Shown in pieces: positions 1 to 9,800 of a stretch of DNA of 64,000 nt. A model generated the notes under the pieces. The model was not told the DNA's origin. It made no database searches and saw only the letters and a program-made list of their open reading frames with translations. Each line of letters opens with the position of its first letter. Position 1 is the stretch's first letter. Made by a program: the position numbers and the translations under genes. The stretch is from Oscillospiraceae bacterium (GTDB lineage Bacteria > Bacillota > Clostridia > Christensenellales > QALW01), in assembly GCA_022009755.1 (NCBI GenBank), contig CP091722.1:2054001-2118000 (forward strand), given 5' to 3'.

Positions 1-984
1 ATACTTTTGTTTCTCACCTATCAGGTGATCTACAATAATATGAGCCTTGGCACCTTTTTGGCATTAGAGAGCTTTCAGGCCATGCTGCCGGGGCAGCTGG
101 AGAGCTTTTTCCGGCTGATATCCAAGGCGCATGAGAACAGTCTCTTTATTGACGATTTAAGAACGGTACTGGATTATAAATCCAAAATCGAATCCGATAC
201 CGGTCTGCCTACGGTGCAGGGGGAAGCGCCGGAGATAGTCTTTGACGATGTTTCCTTTTCCTATTTTGAAGCGGAAAACAATGCGGTGGATCATGTCAGC
301 TTCAAAATCGGTAAGGGCGAAAAAATAGCCGTTGTGGGCTATAACGGTGCGGGAAAAAGCACCTTGATAAAGCTTCTTTGCAGGCTGTATGATGGTAAAA
401 GCGGCACAATAACAGTAAACGGGAAGAATATAAAGGAATATAATGCCGAATCATATAGGAACAATATATCCTGCGTGTTTCAGGATTATAACATTTACGG
501 CCTTACAATTGCGGAAAATGTTCTCAGAAAAGCAAGTACGGATAAGGAAGAGAAGCTCACGGTGTCAGACGCGCTGCGGCGCGCGGACCTTTCACAAAAG
601 GTCGATACCCTGCCCAATGGGCTGAATACGATACTTTCCCCCGAATTTGAGGGCGGAATTACGCTTTCGGGCGGAGAACAGCAAAAAATGGCAATTGCAC
701 ATTCCGTCATAAAAAAGGCGGGGCTGCTGCTGTTGGACGAGCCGTCCAGCAGCCTTGACCCCGAAGCCGAATACAGAATCTTCCGAAATCTGCTGGAGCT
801 TGCGGAGAATAAAACCGTGGTTCTTATCTCGCACCGCCTTTCAAATGTTACCTTTGCCGAAAAAATAATTTTTATGAAGGACGGCAAAATTGCGGAAATG
901 GGTTCACATCAGGAGCTTATGCAGCATAACGGCGAGTATGCGCGCCTGTTTACAATGCAAAAGGAAGGCTATGAAAATAAATAA
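1..984 (+). CDS. ABC transporter ATP-binding/permease protein, C-terminal part (5' end outside window)
   Basis: This is the end of an ABC exporter half-transporter: the tail of the membrane domain followed by a complete ATPase domain that would power export across the cytoplasmic membrane. Visible motifs in order are Walker A (GYNGAGKST, about nt 337-363), a Q-loop (VFQDYN, about 475-492), the signature LSGGEQQK (about 664-687), Walker B with catalytic Glu (LLLLDEPSS) and the H-loop (ISHR). The frame is open to base 1, so most of the six-helix membrane domain lies upstream of the window. The substrate cannot be read from this part. The NTP_transf_5-like gene that follows is of a type often found with peptide-modification and export clusters, so peptide export is possible but only an inference. 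Confidence 0.9.
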   Translation: MLLFLTYQVIYNNMSLGTFLALESFQAMLPGQLESFFRLISKAHENSLFIDDLRTVLDYKSKIESDTGLPTVQGEAPEIVFDDVSFSYFEAENNAVDHVSFKIGKGEKIAVVGYNGAGKSTLIKLLCRLYDGKSGTITVNGKNIKEYNAESYRNNISCVFQDYNIYGLTIAENVLRKASTDKEEKLTVSDALRRADLSQKVDTLPNGLNTILSPEFEGGITLSGGEQQKMAIAHSVIKKAGLLLLDEPSSSLDPEAEYRIFRNLLELAENKTVVLISHRLSNVTFAEKIIFMKDGKIAEMGSHQELMQHNGEYARLFTMQKEGYENK

Positions 985-1011
985 TTATTCAAAGGAGCAA
1001 ATATAATTTTT

Positions 1012-2657
1012 ATGTATTCTTTTTGAACAGTGCAGACAAGAACTGCTTAACTATCTTACGCGAAATAGCATTAGCGCAAGAGATGTAATCAAAAAAATCT
1101 TTTTTTGTTTACTATGAATGATGTATTTATTAATTATATTGAAGAAAAATTCAAAAAGTATACTACGATTTAAGTGTGCGAAGAAATACTTATGAAAGAG
1201 CAAGGCACAAGGCTATATTAAAACTAATTGATGAACTTAATAATTTGTTTAATATTTACGGAATTAAAGTAGTGTTTTTAAAAGGCGTTCCGTTGGAAAA
1301 TGATTTATATCCAGATGGAATTATTAGATATATTTCTGATATTGATGTATTATTTCAGTATAAGGATATTCCTATTGTCATAAAAATTTTAGACGAGTTA
1401 GGATGCAAAACTCAAAACAACGAACCATATACGGAAAAAATACTTATTGAATATCAGCATGGTCGTGATAATCATTTGATTCCTGCTATTAAAAAGATTG
1501 ATTTTGACAAAAAAGAGTTTTATATAGGGGTTGAGCCGCATGTCTACTTTTCTAAAAGTTGTAATGTAGCCAAAATTGAAAATCAGACTAATCATTTGAA
1601 TGAATTTGCAACGGACTACTTTACACAGCAAGTAATATTCAGAAGCAGTATTACACAAGTATATGGGAACAGTATTCGTACATTGGATGCCATTGATAAT
1701 CTGATATATGTTGCACAGCATTTTGCCAGTCATTTTTTAGATTCAATATTTACATCAATCTGTCATGAGACAAATCCGTATGGTCCAGCTAATCTGCGTG
1801 GTGTTTTTGAAACTATGCTTCTTGTGAACAAGTATTTATATATGAATGAAAATGTGTTTTTCGAGAGAATAAATGAACTGGATGAACAGGCGAAATTAAG
1901 AGTATGTTTAACCATAATTTGCGGAAATCAAATAAGTAAAGAAATTATTTCGGATAGTCTTGTTAATAGATGCATGGACTATATAAACAACGCAACAATT
2001 GATGATATTCGTACATCAATTCTTATGGCTGCAATTAGAGAACCAAACAAGGTATTATTACCTTGCATCGATAATAATGAGAAAATTATTAATGAAGCTG
2101 TAAGAATGTATGCACAAAGAATAACTCCGGTTAAGAATAGTGTTTTTAATAATCAAAATTGTGTAGTTAGGGCGTTTGCTTCAGAAAGGAAATTGACATC
2201 ATATGATGACACCGGTAAGTTGAAAGCCGAATTAGAAATAAAAATTTGTAATGGCGGTGCATATTTTAATATCATTTTCAACCAAAATGATTACAGAGAG
2301 TATAGCAATAAACTAATGCGCATAGATTTGAATTTAATTATGAGCGGAACGACAGATATTAAGCATAGATTAAATAGTTTAATGATAGTTACGGAAGGAA
2401 AAAAATAATTTTTGCTTTAGTTAATAATAGCTGTAAAATTTCGCAAGCACCAAACTTCACATTTGTTTCTAGTGAAACAGGATTTAAAGCATGTGTGTTT
2501 TGCAAATGGGAACAATTTGATATTATGACCAGTTTGCCAGAACGAATATTCGCATCGGTTACTATGGTTCATTTTAACGCAGAAGGAGAGGCGGATTATA
2601 TGATAGCTCCTTCTGTTAATACATACAGTATTGAAGATTATAAAATGTATATATAAT
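1012..2657 (+). CDS. NTP_transf_5-type nucleotidyltransferase family protein, reading frame broken at homopolymers
   Basis: The clean open frame runs 1176-2408. It carries the nucleotidyltransferase hallmark, FLKG, then LYP and an R-x(4)-DID-x-L metal-binding pattern (about nt 1278-1350), typical of the NTP_transf_5 group found near lasso-peptide and other RiPP operons. Coding-like sequence continues on both sides in shifted frames. Lengthening the T run at 1020-1024, the T run at 1100-1106, the A run at 1153-1157 and the A run at 2399-2405 gives one frame from ATG 1012 to TAA 2657. The C-terminal extension (2405-2657) is a beta-rich domain of unknown role. RBS is AAAGGAG at 991-997. The gene is far more AT-rich than its neighbours, suggesting transfer. 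Family assignment is by motif only and the extension to 1012 is inference. Confidence 0.5.
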
Positions 2658-2667
2658 TATAAATACA

Positions 2668-2707
2668 TAAAAGCCCGCCCGGAAGCCTTTCTTCCGAGCG
2701 GGCTTTT
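2668..2707. terminator. Rho-independent terminator hairpin
   Basis: Inverted repeat AAAAGCCCGC...GCGGGCTTTT with an inner GGAAG/CTTCC stem, flanked by A and T runs, directly after the nucleotidyltransferase gene. It could act on both strands. Confidence 0.85.
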
Positions 2708-2840
2708 GCGTCAGTTTCAGTCTGCCGGCTTAGTTTTCGCCCTTAAGGCTGCAAAGCCTGCCCATAAAAACGGGAAAGCTGCCGCGATGCATTTTTAAAC
2801 GAACCGTAAGAAATAACGACTGCATCTCAGGCGGGAGGGA

Positions 2841-2870
2841 AAAAGGGGCTGCCGTTGCCGACAGCCGCCG
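2841..2870 (-). terminator. Terminator of the sortase-anchored surface protein
   Basis: On the minus strand a GC-rich stem (GGCTGTCGGC / GGCAGCC) is followed by CCTTTTT, 20 bases after the stop codon of the surface-protein gene. The span between this and the plus-strand terminator at 2668-2707 shows no gene. Confidence 0.65.
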
Positions 2871-2890
2871 CATGATTCAATTCGTTTTTG

Positions 2891-4478
2891 TTAGATGTTG
2901 TACTTTTTCCTTCTGCTTACAAGCATTGCACCGATGATCGCGCTGCCGCCGATAAACAGCAGGGCAACCCACGAAGCAAGGCTGCTTTCGCCGGTCGGCG
3001 GATTCGGATCGGGCTTTCTCTCAAGAGCGGCTATTGCCTCCTGAATAGCCTTGGCCATTTGGTCTACTTCTGCCTGCTGTGTAATGTTTTTATCCCGTAC
3101 AACGGCATTAATCGCATTTTCCACCGCAGTGAAGTCCTTATAGTCGTCCTTGTTCAGAGCCTCTGCCTCGGCGATGGCTTCATCAACCTTGGTATAATCG
3201 GCAGGCAAATAAGTCATTACAATAGTCTGAGTGTGGGTTGCCGTATCGGCAGTAATCGTTATATTGTTGCTGTATACCTCGCAGTTATCTGCCGTAACTT
3301 CAACGGAATGAGTTCCCGCCGTCAGGCTCACAGAGCCGTAAATCTCCTGTCCGTCCACTTTAATAACCACATTGGTCAGCCCCTCGGGGGTTACAACAAA
3401 GGTAACCGGATAGACGGCCTTTGTTATGAAATGGACATTCTTATAAAGTGCAAAGTACTGAGTACCGCTGGAAAGCAGATCAATTTCTGTTTCTTCAGAA
3501 TCTACAGCTTTGCATAGGTCAGAATATAACCGTCTGCAATTACGGGCACGCATTCATCGAAAATTGCAGGAATATTGTTTTCATTCGTATTCTTTGCATC
3601 AATCTCCGCTTCTTCTACGGTGAAGGTACCGTTACCGCCCATCGGGTATTTACCGTCAGTGGTTACTTTGGCGCCTCCTTTAATCAGAATATCGCCTCGT
3701 GTCCATATTGCGCTGTCCGCAGTAGAGGTGCATTTTACCTCGCCTCCGTTAACCGTCAGATTGCCCTCGGTAAACAAAGCGGGATAATAGCTTGTTGCTT
3801 CCACCTTGGAGTTGATAATTTCAATTTTGCCCGCGCCGTTTCATTGCCCATATACACTGCGTTAAATTGATCCGCGTTTGCTCTCAAAACAACTTCGCTG
3901 TTATTTTTAATCTCCAGCTCCTTGGCGTCTGCGGCAGTGTAATACGAAGCAACCATGACCTTTGCGTCGTCAATGGAAATTCTTCCTTTATTATAAGAAG
4001 TAATTCCGCAGCCCTTGGCAGAAGTTATATCAAGCTCTGCGTCTTCGGATATGCTGATGTTGCCGTTGAGCGTGTAGAGAGCGTCCCATTTTACATCTAT
4101 TGTAAGCTTACCGTCGCCGATAATGTTGTAATTAACACTGCTGCCGTCTGCAAAAATTCCGCCGCCGTTATCTAAAGTAATGCTGTTTGTGCCGACAAGC
4201 TTTATCGTCAGATCGGCATCCCCGACCACTCTGATTCCGTATTTGGGGTTCTCATCGCTTTTGCCCCCGTTTGTAATTACTGCATTGTCAAGGGTAAGGA
4301 TTTTTGCGGCCGGGTCGTAGGCTGCACTTCCCTCTCCGCAGGCAATGGAAAGCTTTTCACTTGTAAACTGTTCGCCGTTTACATACAAATCATAGTTTTC
4401 CGCAGCAAAGGCTACGGTCGGTAACAATCCGATTACCATTACAAGACAGATTGCAAGCACCGATAGTTTTTTCTTCAT
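2891..4478 (-). CDS. Sortase-anchored surface protein with beta-helix-like and FIVAR-type regions (two homopolymer frameshifts)
   Basis: Three consecutive frames form one secreted cell-wall protein of about 530 residues. The N-terminus (MKKKLSVLAICLVMVIGL...) is a signal peptide. The next 300 residues are repeats of the LTLDNAVI / DAELDITSAKG kind, which look like a right-handed beta-helix adhesin (DUF4353-like). Then come an Ig-like segment and a helical FIVAR-type segment (DEAIAEAEALNKDDY). The C-terminus ends NPPTG, a hydrophobic stretch and RRKK, a sortase sorting signal. Frame breaks lie at T3 runs 3839-3841 and 3509-3511. Adding one base to each (A4 on the coding strand) joins GNENGAGKIEI and TYAKAVDSEE smoothly. 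ATG 4478 follows GGAGGGAC. It probably acts in surface attachment. No sortase gene is in the window. Confidence 0.75.
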
Positions 4479-4944
4479 AAAAGTCCCTCCGCTCTGTTAT
4501 GATTTCGTGTTTGTTTCTTAAAAACCGTATAAAATATGGCTTAACACGGTAAAAACGGCATTATGCCGATGCCGATATGACGGCACCTGTTGCATTACCG
4601 TTTACAACAGTCACCCCCTTCCTCACATCGCACAATTAATTATATCAGATATTTTCACGCATTGCAATAGGCTTTAAAATATTATTGCATATTTTTCCTT
4701 TTAGCAAGGCGAATTTGCCTTGGAAGCTTACCGAAAAACCAAAAAAGGCAAAAAGTTTCGTTTCATCTTGCTTTTTCATAATTTGTATTAAATAAAACAG
4801 AAAAATGATATTTTGTTGATATATATTAGGAGCGACGAAGCGCCTCGTTCGTAAAAAATTTACGTTTCCGCAATTTTCCTTACGAATGGGAATCGACAGT
4901 AGCCCCTATGCAAAGAAAATGATGCAGAGAGGCGGATCGGGAAA
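4479..4944. other. Intergenic region between two minus-strand genes
   Basis: It holds the surface-protein promoter (4639-4667) and a leader of about 150 nt that contains a short CGGCATAATGCCG stem followed by T5 on the minus strand, a possible weak attenuator. A small AAGGC/GCCTT hairpin lies near 4706-4724. No open frame with coding character and no riboswitch I recognise. Confidence 0.5.
4639..4667 (-). promoter_or_regulatory. Sigma-A type promoter of surface-protein gene
   Basis: On the minus strand TTGCAA, 17 bases, TATAAT, about 160 bases before the ATG at 4478. Confidence 0.65.
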
Positions 4945-4978
4945 ATATAAAAAGAAGCCCGCGGGCTTCTTTTTATAT
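4945..4978. terminator. Perfect 34-bp palindromic terminator
   Basis: A perfect palindrome centred at 4961/4962 with core AAGCCCGCGGGCTT and A5/T5 flanks. It lies about 50 bases after the reconstructed stop of the lipoprotein gene and could terminate either strand. Confidence 0.85.
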
Positions 4979-5028
4979 GAAAGATTCGGTTTATGAGCCG
5001 CCTTTTTACGGGCGGATGCATGTGCAAA

Positions 5029-6521
5029 TCAGAAATCGCCCTCGTCGCCGTTATCGCCGGGGGATGCCGGGCAGCAAATCGATTATGGGAGGAAGCTTTT
5101 TCCTGAAGCGCGGCAAGAAGCTGTGTGTATTCCTCTTGGGAAAGGGAGAAAATATCTTTATATTCCGGCATCTGCGGCATGCTCTCAAGCTGAGTGAGAG
5201 TAAGACTGAGGTTGGGCTCAAGCTTGAAAAGCGGCTCCGCAGAGGAGTCGTTTCTGACGGTTATATCGGCAATGGTCATGCTGAAGGAATTTTCGCTTAC
5301 GGCGGCGGTGCCGGTTATGCTTAACTGATAGGGATGGCTTTCGGCGCGCAGCACCATTTCGCCGGTAGTCCGGTTAAGGGTGAACTCGGCCGTCAGCGCG
5401 GCAGTGAATTCGCCGTCGGGCTCGGAAGCCGTTTTAACGGTAAGCTTGCGCGAAATAACGCCGTCGGCATTGCTGCTGCGCTCAATTACGGCGTTTATTG
5501 AGGTGTAGAAGGCATCCTCGCCGGTAGCCTGAGCTGTCACGGAGAAGATATAGCTTTCGCTTTTGGCGGGGTCGGTTCCCATGTTGAAATCGCCCGAAAG
5601 GCTGAAGGTTTCACCCTCGGCGCTGCCCTGACAGCTGAAGGCAATGTAGATGAGCTGACGGGACTGAGCGTTTATAACATAATCTATTTTTGCAGAGGCA
5701 TCGGTAAGGGAGGCCAAGCCTTCCTCAAGGGCTTTAAGAGCCTTGTCAAATTCGGCGGCGTTGATGCTGCCGGAGGCGGAGCCCAAAGATGTCATGAATT
5801 CCTTAACTGTATCTATAATTTTTTGAGAAACGGCGAGCAGCTGTTCTTTATTGAAGCTTACGGTGATAACCACGGTGTCCGCCTGACCGTCGGCAGCGGA
5901 AATTGTGCAGTTGTTTTCAATGGCCTGACTGAGCCTTTCCGTAAGCTTTGTAATATCGAAAGCCGCGGCGTTTTTAAGGGATTCAAGCACAGGCTCAATC
6001 ATGGACTTCACATCGTTGTAAGAAACGCCCAGCATTTCCCAAATAGCCGAGGCGGGAACGGTTTTTGAAAGATTATTAAGATTCAGGCCGTAAACGGCAT
6101 CTCCGAAGAGATAATTGCTGCCCACCGCACATTCGGGGGAGCGGTCATAAAGGGAAAGGTCGATGCTTTGACCGTCAAGAGTCAGAGTAAGCAGGTTGGC
6201 ATAGCTTTTGTTTTCGAGGTCGTAATAAAGCTCGTTTTGGAGCATATCGGGAATGCTTGCGGTGAGCTTGCCCTTTTTAAGGAAGCCGGACAGGGAAGCA
6301 AAGGGGGAGGCCTCCGACACGCTCTGTGCGGTTTTGGTATATGCGCTTAAAAGCGCGGCTGACGGATCCTGCTGCACCTGAGCCGCTGTAAGAGCGGAAG
6401 GCGTGGGCTCCGCAGAGGGGACGGTTGTCTGCGCGGGGTCTTTCTGACATCCGGTGCAGATAAGCACGGAGCAGACCAGCATCAGCGCAAGAAGTGCCGT
6501 GAACAGGTTTTTCTTTTTCAT
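5029..6521 (-). CDS. Lipoprotein of unknown function, about 500 residues
   Basis: The start at 6521 gives MKKKNLFTALLALMLV and a lipobox ending ICTGC, so it is an exported lipoprotein anchored to the outer face of the membrane. After a Thr/Pro/Ser/Ala-rich linker the body is a beta-rich domain with many alternating polar/hydrophobic strands (for example ADTVVITVSFNKEQL). I recognise no family. The long frame upstream of 6521 to 6665 has no membrane or lipobox logic, so ATG 6521 was chosen. Near the C-terminus the frame runs into arginine-rich nonsense. Adjusting the A5 run near 5110 and the C5 run near 5059 gives a natural ending IPGDNGDEGDF and a stop at 5029. That repair is inference. Confidence 0.6.
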
Positions 6522-6765
6522 TTTGATACTGCCTTTCTTTAATGTCCATCGGCATCTGCGCATCAAAAGGTCACACCTGAGCCGTGACGGGCGGGTGCGG
6601 CGGCAAAGCCGATACGGGACATATTTTTTTATATTCATTATATAGGTATTTACAGTATAAATCAAGCCCTATCGGCAAAAAAATGCAAAAATATACCGTA
6701 CAATTGCACAAAGGAGCAAGGCGTATCCGAAAAATACAAAATATGATAAACAATTATTTGCAGTA
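6522..6765. other. Divergent intergenic region
   Basis: It separates the minus-strand lipoprotein from the plus-strand RHS gene. It contains the lipoprotein promoter at 6637-6665 and a 115-base leader for that gene. Nothing else is evident. Confidence 0.5.
6637..6665 (-). promoter_or_regulatory. Promoter of the 5029-6521 lipoprotein gene
   Basis: On the minus strand TTGATT, 17 bases, TATAAT. Confidence 0.7.
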
Positions 6766-6794
6766 TTGACTTTGATACCCCGATACTTTATAAT
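6766..6794 (+). promoter_or_regulatory. Promoter of the full-length RHS toxin gene
   Basis: TTGACT, 17 bases, TATAAT, 100 bases before the RHS start. It is the only strong promoter I see for the RHS array. The downstream cassettes have none as clear. Confidence 0.8.
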
Positions 6795-6893
6795 GATAGC
6801 GTAATTACATTTGATTCCGGAAAAAGCCGGGGCGGAGGCATGAAAAGACGATCGGGAAAAAGCATACGGCATAATAATTTAAAGGGGAGTATT

Positions 6894-9800
6894 ATGAAGA
6901 CGAAAGGGACATCATCGGGGCGGGTACATTATGCGTTTTGCATAAAAGCAGTTGCCGCGTTGCTTGCGGCAATGCTGCTTGTGCTGTGGATGCCGGAAAA
7001 CCTTCGGGCAGCGGCGGAGGCGCTGGAGCAGACACCGAAGGCACAAGAGGCGCAAGAGGCACAAAGCGGGGAAGAAGCGCAGGAAAAGCTGTACGATGTA
7101 ATAGGGGAGGACACGGACAAGCGCGATGCGGTAAGCAAGCACTTTATACTGCGGGATAAAAGCCGCGTGGCGGTGACCTATGCCTCGCCGGTGCATTTTA
7201 TAAAAAACGGTAAGTGGGTGGAAAATGAACCCGGACTTGTGCAGAAAAACGGAAGGCTGCACAATACGCAGGGGGCTTTTTCCGCCTCTTTTGCGCTTTC
7301 GGGGGAGGATGAAGGCGGCAGCGTAATACAGTGGGAAGGAAAAAGCGTTTCCTTCCGCGCTCTCGGCAACAGGGTGGGGGGCACATCACAGGCGAAGGTG
7401 AGCAGTGCTTCACCCGAGCGAACGGGCCTGCTTTCGGCACAGGAGCTGCTGAAAAGCAATTCCGGTACGGTGAGCTATGACGGAGTGTTTACCGATGCAA
7501 GCCTTGAATATAAAATTGCGTGGAACGGCATAAAGGAGGATATAATCATATCCTCAAGGGGAGGACAGTATAAATACGGCTTTGTATATACACTTTCGCA
7601 CGGCCTTACGATGAGCTTAAACAGCGCGGGAGATGCGGAGATAAGCGACAGTGAGGGCGTGGTGTTTGTAATTCCCGCGCCGTACATATGCGATGCGCTG
7701 GGCGATATATATTACGATGCGTTTTATACTCTGCGGGATGCGGGAAACGGCGTGTACGGCCTTATCGTGAATGTGGATGCGGAGTATATGAAAACCGCCG
7801 CGCTGCCGGTGCGGGTGGACCCGGCAATATTCATAAAGCGCATTACCGATGAAGGCGGAATAAAGACGGCGTATCTTGCTTCGGGCAGCAAGAACGGCGA
7901 GGATTATTCCGGCATGACCAACCTGGGCAAGGATAAAAAGATACTCTACGCAGGCTACGAATCCTCGGCGTACAAATGGTGCAGAACCTATATATCGGTG
8001 GAGCTGCCGCAGCTTTCGGGCAGCGATACGGTTACGGGCGCCTATATAAAGCTTATGCAGAAGCAGGGGCGCTATAACAGCGACACCGCTGCGGAGGAAG
8101 CGATAGGCATAGCGCAGGTAAAGCGCACATGGAATGCGGAAACGCTTACCTGGAATATGCAGAAAAACGACAACTTCGGCGCATTTTTGGACTATCAGTA
8201 CGATGTGAGGTCCAAAAAGCCCAACAGCCAGTACTATTATGATGTGCCGGTGGAATGGAATGTGACCGAGGCGGTAAAGCAATGGTATGCGGCGGATGAG
8301 CTGGTTTCCTGTGCGGAGGGCAACAGCAGCAATTTCGGTTTTGCGCTGCGGGGAGTGCGGGAGAACATAAGCGCCTCCTCGCCCACGGCGCACGCAATTT
8401 ACTATAACGACAGAACCACTACGCAGTATGCGCCCTGTCTTATAGTGGAATACAGAAACGCCAAGGGGCTGGAGGATTACTGGAGCTTTCACAGCCAGAG
8501 CGCGGGGCGCGCCGGAAGCGCAAGGGTGAACGATCACACGGGCAACCTGGTATTTGTGCATCCCGATGCTTCCACGCCGGGAGGGCGCAACCCGGTAAGC
8601 GTAAGCCATGTGTACAACAGCTATGATGCAAACCGCGAGGACGGCGTGATACCCTGCGGCAAGGGGTGGCGGCTGAATATTGCGCAGACGGTGAAGCCGT
8701 CGCCTGCGGCCGTGGCGACGGATTACCCCTATGTATATACGGATGCGGACGGCACGGAGCACTATTTTATAAAGGACGGCGCGCTTCTAAGGGATGAAGA
8801 CGGGCTGGGATACAGGCTTTCGGTGTCGGCGGACGGGTACACGCTGCAGGACAGCGCGGGCAGCAGGCTTACCTTTGATGCTTCGGGCAGGCTTTCCGGC
8901 ATTACGGATACAAACCAAACACCTCAACCGTTACATATTCGCAAACCGGCATAAGGGTGCAGGATGCGGCGGGAGCATATATAGACATAATGCTTTCGGG
9001 CGGAAGAGTGGCATCGGTGCGCCAAACGGACGGGAAAAGCATAAGCTATTCCTATGACGAAGCAGGACATTTGACGGGCATAACCTATCCCGACGGCAAA
9101 ACCAGCCTGTATACATATATGGATACGGCTTCGCAGGCGGACAATGCAAACCCGCTTGTACGCGCCGCCGATCCCTTCGGCTATTGTATAGAATACTCCT
9201 ACACCTCCGACAGGGCGCTGCGGGTAAGCGGATTTTCGGAAAAAGCGGGGCAGACTCCGGGTGCGGAGGTACGCATAAGCTATGGGCTGGACGCCTCCAC
9301 AACCTTTACATCGCCGGGTGCGGACGGAGAGTTTGACACCGAGGACGATGTAATATCGGTATTTCAGTTTGATTCATACGGACACACCACCGCCTGTTAC
9401 AGTCGGCTTTCGGGCAGCGTAAACCGGGTGCTGGGCGCGCAGAGCTATGGCTATGACTGCACCGATTACAGCCGGTATACCGCAGCGAACAACCGTATAA
9501 CCTCGGTTTGCGCCGGCAGCACGGGCGCCGTGAATCTGCTTTTCAGACCCGGCTTTGAAACCATGAGCGGCATTACCACCACGGACAGCGCGGGGGCGGT
9601 GTTTGCACTGAATACCGCTTACAGGCTGCAGGGAGCCTCCAGCGGCGGCATAACGGGAGCATCGGAAAGCGGGCTGAGCGCATATGTGCAGAGCTTTGCG
9701 CGCATGCGGCCGGTAAAGGCGGGAAGAAGCTATACGGTGTCGGCATATGTTCGCACGCTGGGCACGGTGAGCGGCAGCGGCGGCATACTTGTAGGCATTG

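Noticed and set aside
2399..2408. Possible programmed -1 frameshift at a slippery A AAA AAA run ending the nucleotidyltransferase frame
   Set aside because: The run fits a slippery heptamer, but more than fifteen other genes in the window are broken at runs in the same way, including essential ones, so a base-calling error is simpler.
4479..4638. Possible c-di-GMP or other riboswitch in the surface-protein leader
   Set aside because: I looked for the conserved cores of common riboswitch classes and found only a short stem with a T run.
7617..8762. Long open frame (381 codons) on the minus strand inside the RHS gene
   Set aside because: It is opposite a clear coding frame, rich in Arg/His/Tyr as expected for a shadow of biased codons, and has no RBS or family motif.
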